Shown here: in pieces, positions 1 to 8,506 of the stretch
Position numbering within the stretch: position 1 is the first letter of the stretch
Layout: the number at the start of each line of letters is the position of its first letter
From: CBDHHC01 sp965263345
GTDB taxonomy: Bacteria > Pseudomonadota > Alphaproteobacteria > Rhizobiales > CBDHHC01
Assembly: GCA_965263345.1 (NCBI GenBank)
Contig: CBDHHC010000012.1
Span: forward strand, 62,001 to 126,000
Direction: 5' to 3'
DNA length: 64,000 nucleotides
The notes under the pieces: model-generated
Told to the model about the DNA's origin: nothing
The model's input: the letters and a program-made list of their open reading frames with translations, nothing else
The model's database searches: none
Translations under genes and position numbers: made by a program

Positions 1-1394
1 GGCATTATGATTAAACCAACAATGGGCATTGCCAGTATATTTCCTAAAAGACTGAATTGGCTGAGTTTATGGAAATGATACGCAGCAAAAGGAGCGACTG
101 TTATGCTTGCTATTAGTGTTGTTGTGATAATGCCTCCCAGATATTGGCCTATAACAGATGATGATGTAATTATTTCTCCTCTCATTTTTTTTAATTCTCT
201 TACTCGTGCCATCATTTCATAAATAGCGACCAAACCAGTGGCTGCAGCGAAAGACATCTGAAAACCAACTTCATTTAAACTTTCCGGTCTGATTATCAAG
301 ATAATAAGAGCCGCCAAAGCAACATTGCGCAAGGTTACCGGGGAGCGATTGAGAATTATTGCGATGAGCATTATTGAAATCATGACATAGGCGCGCTGTG
401 TGGAGATTGCGGCTCCAGAGAGAAGGAGATAGTAAGCCCCTCCTAATAGAGCCATAAATGCTGAAATTTTTTTAATGGGATAGCGCAGCGCAATTGTTGG
501 AATTGCTGCCAAGATATATCTTACCAACCAGAAGACTGTTCCTGCCATGATGGCCATGTGGAGACCAGAGATTGCTAAGATATGTGCCAGGCCGGATTCT
601 CTTAAGGCTTTGAGGTCTTGTGGATCTATTTCACTGCGATCTCCTGTGATGAGCGCGATCACAAGGGCTCCATATCGCTCTGGTAAATGATAGCGGATCA
701 AATTGTTAACCTGTTTTCTTAGTTTCTCGATATAGGTTTGAATTTGAATGGATGAAGGAAGCTTTATTTCAGTTTGTACAGTTTGAGGTTTTGAGAGAGA
801 AAAGCCTACACCACCAATCTGCGCAAACCACAAAGATCTTGCATAGTCAAACCCTCCTGGCCAGACAGGTTGTGGCGGCGGGTGAAGGATCGCCTTTATA
901 CTGATGTATTGGGCTATATCAAGTTGTATATTTTTTTGATTAATCGCGATACGTATTCGCTTTGGTGTGTCTCTTTCAAGAAAGAGATTATCCTTTCTTG
1001 TCTGAATTTTATTTACTCTTAATGTCACTCTGACGCCACTTGGTCGTCTTTTTTCTATTTTCTCAACCCAGCCGTAAGCTGTTATAAGATGTGTCTTTTT
1101 TTGTATGGTCGGCGAAGCAATATATGTCGTGCGTATTTTACTTGTGGTAAACCCCATTGCGCTCCAAAAAATAGCGCCTGACAACACAAGGCTTATAGCC
1201 GATTTGTTGTCAATGAGCAAAGCACCCAGACCAAGTGTAAATATCGCGCCTGTTATCGCCCATCCAGGTTCTTCAGACAGGGCGAAGTATACATAAATAC
1301 CACTTCCAAAACATACTGGAGTCCATAAGAACCAGCGTTGCTGTTCAGCATCCAGTTTCTGGTTTAATTTTGCGAACAGTCTATAGCCTTTAAA
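1..1394 (-). CDS. comEC: ComEC/Rec2-type DNA uptake channel protein (partial)
   Basis: Inner-membrane channel that passes single-stranded DNA into the cytoplasm during transformation. The reverse strand is open from 1394 to the window edge, so the C-terminal part lies outside. The competence-domain signature GLAHILAISGLHMA is encoded around 550-600, followed by the family stretch RPESLNEVGFQMSF near 270-310. The N-terminal RWFLW-PV-FG-GI-YF pattern typical of alphaproteobacterial ComEC is present. The start is a problem: between the in-frame stop at 1395-1397 and a TTG at 1218-1220 there is no ATG, GTG or TTG, although conserved coding sequence lies upstream of that TTG. Either a rare start is used or the 5' end was lost. 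In many Alphaproteobacteria comEC is divergent from gltX, which here starts at 26040. Confidence 0.9.
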
Positions 1395-1404
1395 TTACTC
1401 ACAA

Positions 1405-2169
1405 TTATAACCAATGCTCATCGATCCAAGGTGCAGGCCGTGCTGTTTTGTAAATCCTCTTCCAGCTTTTTCCCTTTTGTAGCGGCCATTCCCCTCTTGC
1501 AGCTTCATCAGGATCAGGTTTGCCATGGAAAACAACTATTCTTGCATCAATGGGTAATTCTGGTGGTTTGAACCAACGCATCGGCCAACTTGGAACCAGC
1601 TCTTCTTTAAAGCTGCGGCACCAAGATTTTGGCCAAAAGACCTGCTCTCCTAATGGCTCAATGACGGTTGATATATATCTTTGCTCAATCCGATGTTGTG
1701 AAAATTTACCCATCATATCTTTCTTAAAGTCACGTAAGATCTCTGGGTATTTTCCAACTGGGAACCTAAAGACGGATGTATTTCCAGTGGTCTTATTGGG
1801 TTCTGTCCAATTATGAATGACGCAATATTTTCCTGGCTTGTACTCAAAGAAATCATTTAGATTCCCTGTGATTACGAGATCCAAATCCAAAAACAATGCA
1901 TCCCCTTCCAAGTCAAATAAAGGATCGTCCCATACCAATAATTTTAACCAGGGTGTGCTTTTGAGATGGTCAGGAAGATCATCATTTAAGGGAGGGAGAG
2001 GGAAACATTCGACGCCGCAGCTAATCCATCCTGGGTCGTCGGTAATGCAAATGAAGCGATAGTCTTCTCCAAGTGTTCCTTCCATATGTCGTTGAACCAT
2101 GAAGAAGAGTCTATTCACATAGTCGGGGCCGTAACGGTTACCCCATTTCATACAAATAAAGTTTTTCAT
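1405..2169 (-). CDS. Glycosyltransferase-like protein
   Basis: A 254-residue soluble protein resembling GT-A-fold glycosyltransferases of polysaccharide loci. It opens with a short beta strand (KNFICMKWG) and carries an aspartate-rich D-x-D type motif (FLDLDLVI, residues 93-100), the usual metal and nucleotide-sugar site. No signal peptide or membrane helix is seen. It lies 10 bases upstream of the open frame of comEC on the same strand and may have replaced the natural upstream sequence of that gene. Donor and acceptor cannot be told. Decayed polysaccharide genes at 4.6-7.1 kb suggest the area once served exopolysaccharide synthesis. Confidence 0.65.
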   Translation of the reverse strand: MKNFICMKWGNRYGPDYVNRLFFMVQRHMEGTLGEDYRFICITDDPGWISCGVECFPLPPLNDDLPDHLKSTPWLKLLVWDDPLFDLEGDALFLDLDLVITGNLNDFFEYKPGKYCVIHNWTEPNKTTGNTSVFRFPVGKYPEILRDFKKDMMGKFSQHRIEQRYISTVIEPLGEQVFWPKSWCRSFKEELVPSWPMRWFKPPELPIDARIVVFHGKPDPDEAARGEWPLQKGKSWKRIYKTARPAPWIDEHWL

Positions 2170-2740
2170 AAATTTATATTATGACTTTATTTGTCGCAGG
2201 GAAGTTTTTTTAAGTATTTTTTCCACATAGATTTAATAAATATAGATTATATTTCATTTAATGAAATATTTTTCCAAAACAAAATCCATTTAATACTTAT
2301 TTTTACTCAAAACTTTAATATAAGAACCATTTTGACGTTTGTTTGTTTTTAGATTTAAACATAAAACATAAGTAAACATTGTTATCATACAGTGTGGTGG
2401 ATGAAATCGTTATAATTGACCACTCATGGTATAATCTGGCTGGTGTGGAATGCGTTATGAATTTTGATTGATTTTTGGTTCAATTTAAAGTTTCTCCATC
2501 TTGTTAGCATATGTAAAAACACTTTTATTGCTCGTACTTTTTTATAAAGTTTTGAACAATTGATATTTGTCAAGAATATCGTGTCCATATTGCCACATTT
2601 TTATGATCTGGCCGATATGACAATAACCACAAGATTGAAATCATAAAAGTTAGCCTCCTAATCTGCAGTCATCCGAATCTCAAGTGTTACCACATGGTGG
2701 GCTCTCTTGAGATCTTAAATCAAAAGTTAGGCGGACTTTT
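2170..2740. other. AT-rich intergenic region upstream of ompW
   Basis: A 571-base AT-rich stretch without a credible gene. It separates the divergent glycosyltransferase and ompW genes. It holds an FNR-like site at 2560-2573. Close to ompW, ATCTCAAG and CTTGAGAT (about 2680-2716) can pair into an 8-bp stem with a 21-base loop, which would sit in the ompW leader. Confidence 0.6.
2560..2573. promoter_or_regulatory. FNR-type site upstream of ompW
   Basis: TTGATATTTGTCAA matches the FNR/FixK consensus TTGAT-N4-ATCAA at 9 of 10 fixed positions and lies 167 bases before the ompW start. OmpW is an FNR-regulated porin in enteric bacteria, and an FNR-family gene lies just downstream of ompW. Regulation is inferred. 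Confidence 0.5.
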
Positions 2741-3430
2741 ATGAGAAAACAAATACGAACGTTCAAAGCGACATTTTTATGTGTTATTTTATTTTTGAGT
2801 ATGAGTGGTCTTGCAGCGGCTGGTGGATCCTTAGACAATACGAATGATTATAGCGGTCACTTTATGGTTCGTATTGGTGGAAGTGCTGTTGCCCCTGATA
2901 CGAATGCAACTGTCTTAAATTCTGGCGCTGTTATTGCCGGGGCAGATGCTGATGTCAGTACGGAAATTATACCTTCAGCTACATTGACCTATTTCTTTAA
3001 TAACAACTGGGCAATCGAGCTATTCTGTTGTTTTGCCAAACATGATGTGGATGGTAAAGGAACACTAAATGGGGTTTTTCTGGGCGACACATGGATCTTC
3101 CCACCAGCCTTAACGTTACAATATCACTTTAATAGCATCAATGGTTTCAAACCTTATGTAGGAGCCGGTTTACAATATATTGCTTTCTTTGATGAGAGTA
3201 ACAGTAATCTTTCTGGTAATCCAAGACTGGATATTGATGATGCTTTTGGCTTTACTTTGCAGGCTGGTGTTGACTATGAGCTTGGTAAGGGCTGGTATTT
3301 AAACGCTGATGTTAAAAAAACGTGGATTGAACTAGATGCAAAATGGAAAGGCAGCAATATTACTGCTGATTTAGATCTTGACCCATGGATTATATCTGCC
3401 GGTTTTGGCTATAGGTTTGATCTATTTTAA
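2741..3430 (+). CDS. ompW: OmpW-family outer membrane protein
   Basis: A 229-residue eight-stranded beta-barrel porin of the OmpW family, which takes up small hydrophobic compounds. A signal peptide covers about residues 1-27 (positive start, hydrophobic core, cleavage after AAA). The mature chain shows alternating amphipathic strands, the family segments GGSAVAPDTNA, PSATLTYFFNNNWAIEL and FKPYVGAGLQY, and a C-terminal phenylalanine, the signal for outer-membrane assembly. Length is normal for the family. It is a single-gene unit, with an FNR-like site upstream and a hairpin at 3461-3483 downstream shared with the convergent FNR-like gene. Its partner regulator next door supports oxygen-responsive expression. 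Confidence 0.9.
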   Translation: MRKQIRTFKATFLCVILFLSMSGLAAAGGSLDNTNDYSGHFMVRIGGSAVAPDTNATVLNSGAVIAGADADVSTEIIPSATLTYFFNNNWAIELFCCFAKHDVDGKGTLNGVFLGDTWIFPPALTLQYHFNSINGFKPYVGAGLQYIAFFDESNSNLSGNPRLDIDDAFGFTLQAGVDYELGKGWYLNADVKKTWIELDAKWKGSNITADLDLDPWIISAGFGYRFDLF

Positions 3431-3460
3431 AGGTTCTTATCCTTTAAAATGCTCTACGTA

Positions 3461-3490
3461 AGGCCTGGTCCATGGTCAGGCCTGGCGTAT
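3461..3490. terminator. Hairpin terminator between ompW and the FNR-like gene
   Basis: AGGCCTG (3461-3467) pairs with CAGGCCT (3477-3483), followed on the plus strand by a short T-rich run. The right arm covers the stop codon of the minus-strand gene, so it may serve both convergent genes. Confidence 0.55.
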
Positions 3491-4174
3491 TTTTACTTCT
3501 TCATCTTTTTGTGACTTATCAGATTCTTCTGCAATCTTTTTGAGTTCTGATAAATTGCTTACCTCAATGATATTCTTATCGATATATTTGATTATCTCGA
3601 GGTCTTTTAATTTTGAAAAACAACGACTGATTGTTTCATGAGTTGTACCAAGATAGTCTGCGATTTCAAGACGAGATAAAGGCAATATAAATCTCGCGTT
3701 TAATGTTTTATACTCGGATTCTGTCGATGGAAGGATGTAGGATTTTCCAGAGAGGAAGATTAACATTTTAGAAACTTTTTCTAGGGCTGTTTTTCCTGCA
3801 ATTGAAAAGTGCCAGTTCCGACTTTTCTCAAAATCTTCCATCGTTTTCTTTAATAAGGCTTTTTCCAGGTGCCTGTACTTAACCAACAAATCTTCAAATT
3901 TCTTTTTGGGAAATCCACATAGATATGCTTCATTTGCTGCTTCTACACAATAATTGCTTGTTTGTGAAAAGACATGTCCTAGAAAATCATTTGCGAAGAG
4001 AAGCCCTATGATTTTTTTTTCACCATTAGGTAATGTTTTTGATAATTTTACAATCCCCGATTGCATAATGATTGTCATAATCATTTGAAAGGTGCTATCA
4101 CTTTCAGTCCCTCTCACAGGACATTGCTCACAAATTTGACTTCGCAGACCTTCAATTTTTAAAATTTTTGACAT
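3476..4174 (-). CDS. CRP/FNR-family transcriptional regulator with shortened sensor domain
   Basis: DNA-binding regulator of the FNR/FixK branch. I chose the ATG at 4174 because AGGAG sits 8 bases upstream; a longer frame starts at 4198. The helix-turn-helix near the C-terminus contains HETISRCFSK, which keeps the E-x-x-S-R pattern that reads TTGAT half sites. Cys15, Cys18 and Cys86 match three of the four iron-sulfur ligands of FNR. The third N-terminal ligand is missing, and only about 20 residues separate Cys18 from the conserved SG turn at 39-40, against about 50 in FNR. Part of the beta-roll therefore seems deleted, and oxygen sensing is doubtful. A perfect FNR box (4309-4322) lies upstream, pointing to auto- or cross-regulation. 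Confidence 0.8.
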   Translation of the reverse strand: MSKILKIEGLRSQICEQCPVRGTESDSTFQMIMTIIMQSGIVKLSKTLPNGEKKIIGLLFANDFLGHVFSQTSNYCVEAANEAYLCGFPKKKFEDLLVKYRHLEKALLKKTMEDFEKSRNWHFSIAGKTALEKVSKMLIFLSGKSYILPSTESEYKTLNARFILPLSRLEIADYLGTTHETISRCFSKLKDLEIIKYIDKNIIEVSNLSELKKIAEESDKSQKDEEVKIRQA

Positions 4175-4200
4175 GACACACTCCTGGATTGATCTCACTC

Positions 4201-4440
4201 ATCCAGTTCTCAAATAGAATAGGATTGAATTTATTACTGAGAGTAAATGCTATAAGGTTTCTGACAGCTCATAGATTTAATGAATAAACGAAGGTTCAGG
4301 AGCGATGCTTGATCTTAATCAAATTTAGTATAATATTTTCAATAATCTTTATTATGAGAAAAAATTAATCAGGGAACGAACTTCACCCTCTTCCGATTTT
4401 TTAACTTTTGGACGCTGAAACCACTCATAAAGAAAAGACT
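4201..4440. repeat. Degenerate repeat, copy 1
   Basis: This stretch matches 5157-5465 with indels: the shared run from CCAGTT through TAGAATAGGATTGA, then TTTATTACTGAGAGTAAATG, TTTCTGACAGCTCATAGATT and an FNR box. It continues into the 3' end of an NTF2-like gene. About 42 bases present in copy 2 (after position 5184) are missing here. It forms the upstream region of the FNR-like gene. The ORF-like stretch beyond it, up to about 4600, shows nothing I recognise. Confidence 0.7.
4309..4322. promoter_or_regulatory. Perfect FNR box upstream of the FNR-like gene
   Basis: TTGATCTTAATCAA fits TTGAT-N4-ATCAA exactly. It lies 135 bases upstream of the start at 4174. Confidence 0.6.
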
Positions 4441-4614
4441 CGCTTCAGGACATTCAATTTCCTTTAAAATTTCTTTTCTTATTAGTTTACTTGATGTGTA
4501 TTTAATGAGCATATAATGCCTATTATTTGTTAATATATTTTTTGCATAAATAAGTTTATGCAAATTTTACATTGAGTTTTAATCATGTACTTAATTTATA
4601 TAAACTAAAGAATA

Positions 4615-4943
4615 ATTCAATATGAGCGGAGTTTTGGCTATGTTTTTACGACAGTATTTTTAATTATTTCTACTTTTCCATTATTGTATGGAAATGCACA
4701 TGGGCTTTATTAATTGCTTGGGATTTACTCTTTTATATCCAAAAGCACTTGCCCCTTTGAAACTCCTTGGCCGTATCATCTCTCCTATCGTTATGTTGCT
4801 TGTTTTTTTTGTAGCCGTTGTTCCTACGGCTTTGATTGTAAGAATTTTTGGGAAAGATTTATTACTCGGCCAAATCATATTGGATTAATAGAGATCATGA
4901 AAATTTGATCAATGAAAAATCAATTTTGACTGGAGGGGCTTAA
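4615..4943 (+). pseudogene. SxtJ-family membrane protein remnant
   Basis: Three reading frames together rebuild a small SxtJ-like membrane protein of exopolysaccharide loci: RSFGYVFTTVFLIISTFPLL, then GFTLLYPKALAPLKLLGRII and VFFVAVVPTALIVRIFGKDL, then KSYWINRDHENLINEKS ending at the stop 4941-4943. Frameshifts near 4715 and 4870 break it. The function of SxtJ-like proteins in polysaccharide export is not well established. It is followed directly by DUF5989 and carbamoyltransferase remnants, the usual operon order. Confidence 0.75.
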
Positions 4944-4949
4944 TTGCTG

Positions 4950-5052
4950 AGATGGCAGTTTCTCAAAGCGAAAAAAATTCTGGACCAATTCAATGGTTGT
5001 TTTTGGTGGTTTATTATAAGGTTCTGCTGTTGCTCCATTTATCTATACATGA
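4950..5052 (+). pseudogene. DUF5989-family small membrane protein remnant
   Basis: WQFLKAKK in one frame and GSAVAPFIYT in another are the conserved start and end of the roughly 50-residue DUF5989 protein that sits between SxtJ-like and carbamoyltransferase genes. At least one frameshift separates them. The stop overlaps the start of the next gene (ATGA at 5049-5052), as in an intact operon. Confidence 0.7.
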
Positions 5053-5173
5053 CGTATATACTCGGGATTTCAGCTACCATGATAGTGCCGCTGCTTTAAT
5101 TAAGGATGTCAAATTATTGCAGCTGCACAAGAAGAACGCTTCACACGAAAAAAACATCCAGTTCGTCAAATAG
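5049..5173 (+). pseudogene. Carbamoyltransferase remnant, N-terminal part
   Basis: The start encodes MTYILGISAT, then after single-base losses HDSAAALIKD, IIAAAQEERFTRKKH and a stop at 5171-5173. This is the start of NodU/CmcH-type carbamoyltransferases (ILGISA-x-HDSAA and EERFTRKK are family signatures). Several frameshifts occur within 120 bases. The C-terminal part reappears at 5705-5896, on the far side of a 530-base block of duplicated sequence. Confidence 0.8.
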
Positions 5174-5465
5174 AATAGGATTGATCGTGTGGATCATATC
5201 ATATTTTATGATAAGCCATTTATTAAATTTATTACTGAGAGTAAATGGCTATAAGGTTTCTGACAGCTCATAGATTTAATGAAGATAAAGGAAGGTTCAT
5301 CAGTTCGTTTTGATCTTAATCAAAAATTGCTTCAATAGTTTTCAATAATTTATATTATGTTAAATATGCTTTAATAAGAGATCTCAAAGAGGATGGTGAA
5401 ACTCACCCTCTGTCGTTTTCTCAACTTTTAGCAGCTGCAATCACTCTGGCACTGTCATAAATTTC
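5157..5465. repeat. Degenerate repeat, copy 2
   Basis: Second, longer copy of the 4201-4440 element. It includes the edge of the carbamoyltransferase remnant and an FNR box at 5310-5323, and runs into the reverse-strand NTF2-like fragment. It lies between the two carbamoyltransferase pieces, so it was probably inserted or duplicated there. Confidence 0.7.
5310..5323. promoter_or_regulatory. Duplicated perfect FNR box
   Basis: TTGATCTTAATCAA is identical to the site at 4309-4322 and is carried by the second repeat copy. No intact gene follows it closely on either strand, so it may be a relic. Confidence 0.45.
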
Positions 5466-5703
5466 AGTAAGTTTTACCGCTTTATCTTCACTTATCTCCC
5501 AGAGGTGCGCGATGCGGGTGTCTAGTGAATGTTTTCCTGTTCTTTTATTGGTCCATCGGAGAGCATAGTTAAGTACCGTGAGAGCTTCAGACCATTTCCA
5601 AACATGGCAATTTCCGTATATCCCCTTGAACAACAAAATTGTCAAACGCTCAGAAATACCTGCAATCTGCTCAGCGCGAGTCCACTGTCCATAAAGATAC
5701 CAA
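5421..5703 (-). pseudogene. NTF2-like protein, decayed duplicate
   Basis: On the reverse strand this copies the intact gene at 7228-7641. The C-terminal half is nearly identical (LDTRIAHLWEISEDKAVKLT and IYDSARVIAAAKS), while the middle carries small insertions and frameshifts and the N-terminal third is unrecognisable. The 95-residue open frame here starts in scrambled sequence. Its left end matches the truncated third copy near 4380-4440. Confidence 0.75.
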
Positions 5704-5704
5704 C

Positions 5705-5896
5705 CCAAGATATCATGATCGAAAAATTTAAAGAAAAGACATCTCTGTCAAGTTAATACGTCTTTTAATGTAAGAGGCGAGCCTATTGTTTGCACACCCG
5801 AAGATGCATTCAGGTGTTTTATACTGAGATTGAATGGCATGCGGAAATATAATTTTTCTCTTTGCTGAGGATTATAAAAATAAATATGAGTTCTAG
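5705..5896 (+). pseudogene. Carbamoyltransferase remnant, C-terminal part
   Basis: The frames encode HDLIEKFKEKTSLS, then NTSFNVRGEPIVCTPEDAFR, then after a frameshift TEIEWHACGNIIF, and end at TAG 5894-5896. The block NTSFNVRGEPIV-TPEDA is the hallmark of the C-terminal domain of NodU/CmcH carbamoyltransferases. Roughly 400 residues of the middle are missing and replaced by the repeat plus the NTF2-like fragment. Confidence 0.8.
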
Positions 5897-5916
5897 TATT
5901 GGAGTGACTTTCATAA

Positions 5917-7083
5917 ATGGGTATTGTATTCAAAACACTTTAAAACAATCATGATTTTACTCATTTTAAGTCCCTTGCCGCTGCGTATGTTTTTTTACTC
6001 CTGGCTCTTGTTGGTTTTGTCAGGAAATGATCCTATTACTTTCTGCTCTCTTCTCATATCAATTTTCATTTTGCTTTGTCTTGATCTTTTATACTACAGA
6101 CCTCAAGAGAGATTTGGATATAGCAATAACATCATTTTTGAAAAAGGGTGCTGTTAATTATCGCAAGATCTAGCCATGGAGACCTCGCGAGTATTGATGT
6201 TAAAGGCAATGTGGAACCTGAACCAAGACAGGTAAAATTTAAAACTGACCGCAAAGGCTTTCGGAATGCAAAAGTCAAAGCTGATTATATCCTTATAGGA
6301 GATTCATTCGTTGTCGGTAATGGCCTAGACCAAGATGATATTATTTCAACCCAACTCACTGATAAATATAAGGCTCTTAGTTATAATATTGCTTGTCCTG
6401 GAGATGTTACTCAATATACATATTTTATACGCCAAGCGACAAAAGATAAGGATTTCCAAGGAAAGAAATTTATTTTATTTCTTTTTGAAGGAAATGATTT
6501 TGGCTTATTGAACGGAGATGATAACTATCCTTCTTTTCTGAAATCCAGTAGTCTTTTCCAACAAATCTATAATAGCTATAAAACAAGCCGGTTATTTTTT
6601 AAAAACTCTCTAACGTTTCGATATGTTTATGCAACACTTAGCCGAATATATAAATTGACTTCAGAAGACAGAAAACTTGTAGAGATATATCTCATTAAGA
6701 ATAAGAAAGTTGCTTTTTTACGTTCTTATAATGAGGTTTCTAAACAAAAAGAATTATTAGACTTAGGCTATATTCATCATTCCCTAAACTCAGTAAAACA
6801 GCATATTCATCAAATCTATTTTATCCCAACAAAGTATCGTGTGTATTGCCAATTTATTAATGAATGCAAGAGTTTACCTAACAGACAGTGGGAATTTACG
6901 CAACAACTAGGAAAAAAATTAGGTATAGAAACGTATAATCTTACCAATGAATTACGGAAAAAATCTCAAGAACTCCTTGAAGATGAAAAGTTTAGTTTTT
7001 GGAGAGATGATACACATTGGAATAGGAAAGGCGTTTCTATTGCCGCTAAAGTGATAGCCGCTAATCTTGAGTTGAAAAGATAG
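5917..7083 (+). pseudogene. SGNH/GDSL-type hydrolase, frameshifted N-terminus
   Basis: Esterase-like protein that typically follows carbamoyltransferase in these operons and probably modified a polysaccharide. The frame from 6148 (GTG) to 7083 keeps the esterase core: LIGDSFVVGNG with the nucleophile in G-D-S, and the terminal D-x-x-H pair in DDTHWN. The membrane-anchored N-terminus sits in other frames: hydrophobic segments at 5940-6110, then YRPQERFGYSNNIIFEKG. The shift near 6147 (an extra G) and another near 6165-6172 separate them from SHGDLAS. The soluble domain might still be made from 6148, but it lacks its anchor, so I call it a pseudogene. Confidence 0.65.
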
Positions 7084-7227
7084 ACGCATCAATCTTTGAG
7101 GCTGATAATATTTGCCACATATGTGTTCAATTGTTTAATAAACTCAACTGGATGAAAAAGTTCTTTAAACAGAGTACTTTTTTAAATAAAGCTATTGTTT
7201 TGTCTGTCCTCCCTCTTTCTCGCTTTC

Positions 7228-7641
7228 TCAACTTTTAGCAGCTGCAATCACTCTGGCACTGTCATAAATTTCAGTGAGTTTGACCGCCTTATCTTCGCTT
7301 ATCTCCCAGAGGTGCGCGATGCGGGTGTCTAGTTGTTTTCCTGTTCTTTTATTGGTCCAAGAGCATATTCCAAACATGGCAATTTTATCCCCTTGAACAA
7401 CAAAAGTTTCTGCTGTCCATACAATCATATCCCAATCTTGAAGCAACATGCTGAAATATCTTACTACATCTTCCTTGCAGCTACATTGATCTGCAAAGGC
7501 TAGTGTTGGGTCTCCATCGCCCATGCTTTGTACTTGAGCATCGTCTGCGAAAAGCTCTAGCCATAAATCTGAGCTTTGGCCTTTTGTTTCATTCCACATT
7601 CTATAGGCATGCTTTAATTTCTCAAAAAATGAATTTTCCAT
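7228..7641 (-). CDS. NTF2/SnoaL-like domain protein
   Basis: A 137-residue protein with the layout of the cone-shaped NTF2/SnoaL fold: an N-terminal helix (FEKLKHAYRMWNE), LWLELFADDAQVQSMGD, a helix KEDVVRYFSMLLQDW, then strands ending in IAMFGICSWTNKRTGK and IAHLWEISEDKAVKLTEIYD. Such proteins are ketosteroid-isomerase-like enzymes or binding proteins; the specific role cannot be told. It is the intact parent of the decayed copy at 5421-5703 and the end fragment near 4400. The next genes on the other strand are the isochorismatase/TetR pair. Confidence 0.75.
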   Translation of the reverse strand: MENSFFEKLKHAYRMWNETKGQSSDLWLELFADDAQVQSMGDGDPTLAFADQCSCKEDVVRYFSMLLQDWDMIVWTAETFVVQGDKIAMFGICSWTNKRTGKQLDTRIAHLWEISEDKAVKLTEIYDSARVIAAAKS

Positions 7642-7762
7642 ATTATAATTATCCCAATTAAATTGTACTATAAAATGATGAGTATACCTTAAAAAGTTAG
7701 TTGGAACCAGAAAGTCTTCTTGGTCTCCGTTAGATAAAAAAATAGTAGATGTATTTTTTATA

Positions 7763-7819
7763 TTGACACTCTACCGTTCGTTAGGTAGTCTACCGCTTGT
7801 TAGGCGTTTAACCTATAAT
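7763..7819 (+). promoter_or_regulatory. Promoter with tandem operator-like repeats for the hydrolase gene
   Basis: TTGACA at 7763-7768 and TAGTCT 17 bases later could be the -35 and -10. Two 18-base near-repeats follow, starting CTACCG at 7771 and 7790 (19-base period); each ends in GTTAGG plus two or three more bases. The first is a partial palindrome, CTACC to GGTAG. Tandem sites of this size next to a tetR gene suggest the TetR operator. Confidence 0.5.
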
Positions 7820-7834
7820 GAAAGAGATGACTTT

Positions 7835-8449
7835 ATGACATTACCAAACTCTGCTCTTATTTTAGTTGACTGTCAGAATGAATTCTTATCTGCTGATGGG
7901 AAACTTTATGAGGCTGTTAAACCAAGCCTCGATAAAAATGATGTTATTCCTAATATCAATCAAGTTTTAGATGCTGCGCACGCAACAAAAATTCCCGTGA
8001 TTTTTACCTCAATGGTGTTTTCTGAAGGCTATCCTGAAATGGGTGAAACTCCATATGGTATTCTGCATTCTGTAAAAGGCTCTGGTGGTTTTATACGAGG
8101 AAGTTGGGGGGCTCAAATCGCAGAGTGCCTGAATTTTAATGAACATGATATTGTGGTTGAGAAAAGCCAGATGTGTGCTTTTAAGAAAACCCAACTTCTC
8201 GATATTCTTAAGGAAAGGCATATTCAAACACTCTATTTTGGAGGACTTGTAACGGATTTATGTCTTGAGACTTCTGCCCGGTCTGCGTATGACTATGGGT
8301 ATGAAGCTTATACTCTGACTGATTGTATGGCTGCTCTGTCTTTAGATGCTCATGAAAATAGTGTTAAGGAGAATTTCCCGCTTTTTTCCAAACCTATTCA
8401 TCATCTTGATTTTTTAAAGAAAATCTCTGGCCAACAGAATGCGGCTTAA
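7835..8449 (+). CDS. Isochorismatase-like cysteine hydrolase
   Basis: A 204-residue cysteine hydrolase of the isochorismatase/nicotinamidase family. The ATG at 7835 is preceded by a purine-rich AAAGAGA, while the longer frame from 7763 would run through the promoter. The catalytic triad is visible: Asp12 in LVDCQNEF, Lys110 in VVEKSQMCAF, and Cys143 in GGLVTDLCLETSAR. The family splits C-N or ether bonds in small molecules; the substrate is not evident. It sits 57 bases before a tetR gene with a terminator-like hairpin between, and shares a likely operator region with that regulator, suggesting induction by a small molecule. Confidence 0.85.
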   Translation: MTLPNSALILVDCQNEFLSADGKLYEAVKPSLDKNDVIPNINQVLDAAHATKIPVIFTSMVFSEGYPEMGETPYGILHSVKGSGGFIRGSWGAQIAECLNFNEHDIVVEKSQMCAFKKTQLLDILKERHIQTLYFGGLVTDLCLETSARSAYDYGYEAYTLTDCMAALSLDAHENSVKENFPLFSKPIHHLDFLKKISGQQNAA

Positions 8450-8458
8450 TTCCCTTGA

Positions 8459-8496
8459 CGAGCAGAACTTTCATGATAGAGTGCTGCTCGTTTTTT
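8459..8496 (+). terminator. Rho-independent terminator after the hydrolase gene
   Basis: CGAGCAG (8459-8465) pairs with CTGCTCG (8484-8490) and is followed by six T. It ends 10 bases before the tetR start, so read-through would set tetR expression. Confidence 0.75.
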
Positions 8497-8506
8497 GGGA
8501 AAAAAT

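Noticed and set aside
2430..2435. A TATAAT before ompW as a sigma-70 promoter
   Set aside because: The nearest TTGACC is only 8 bases away and it lies about 300 bases before the gene, so the pairing does not work.
5748..5933. A 61-codon reverse-strand frame
   Set aside because: It lies opposite the carbamoyltransferase C-terminal remnant, which explains the sequence better.
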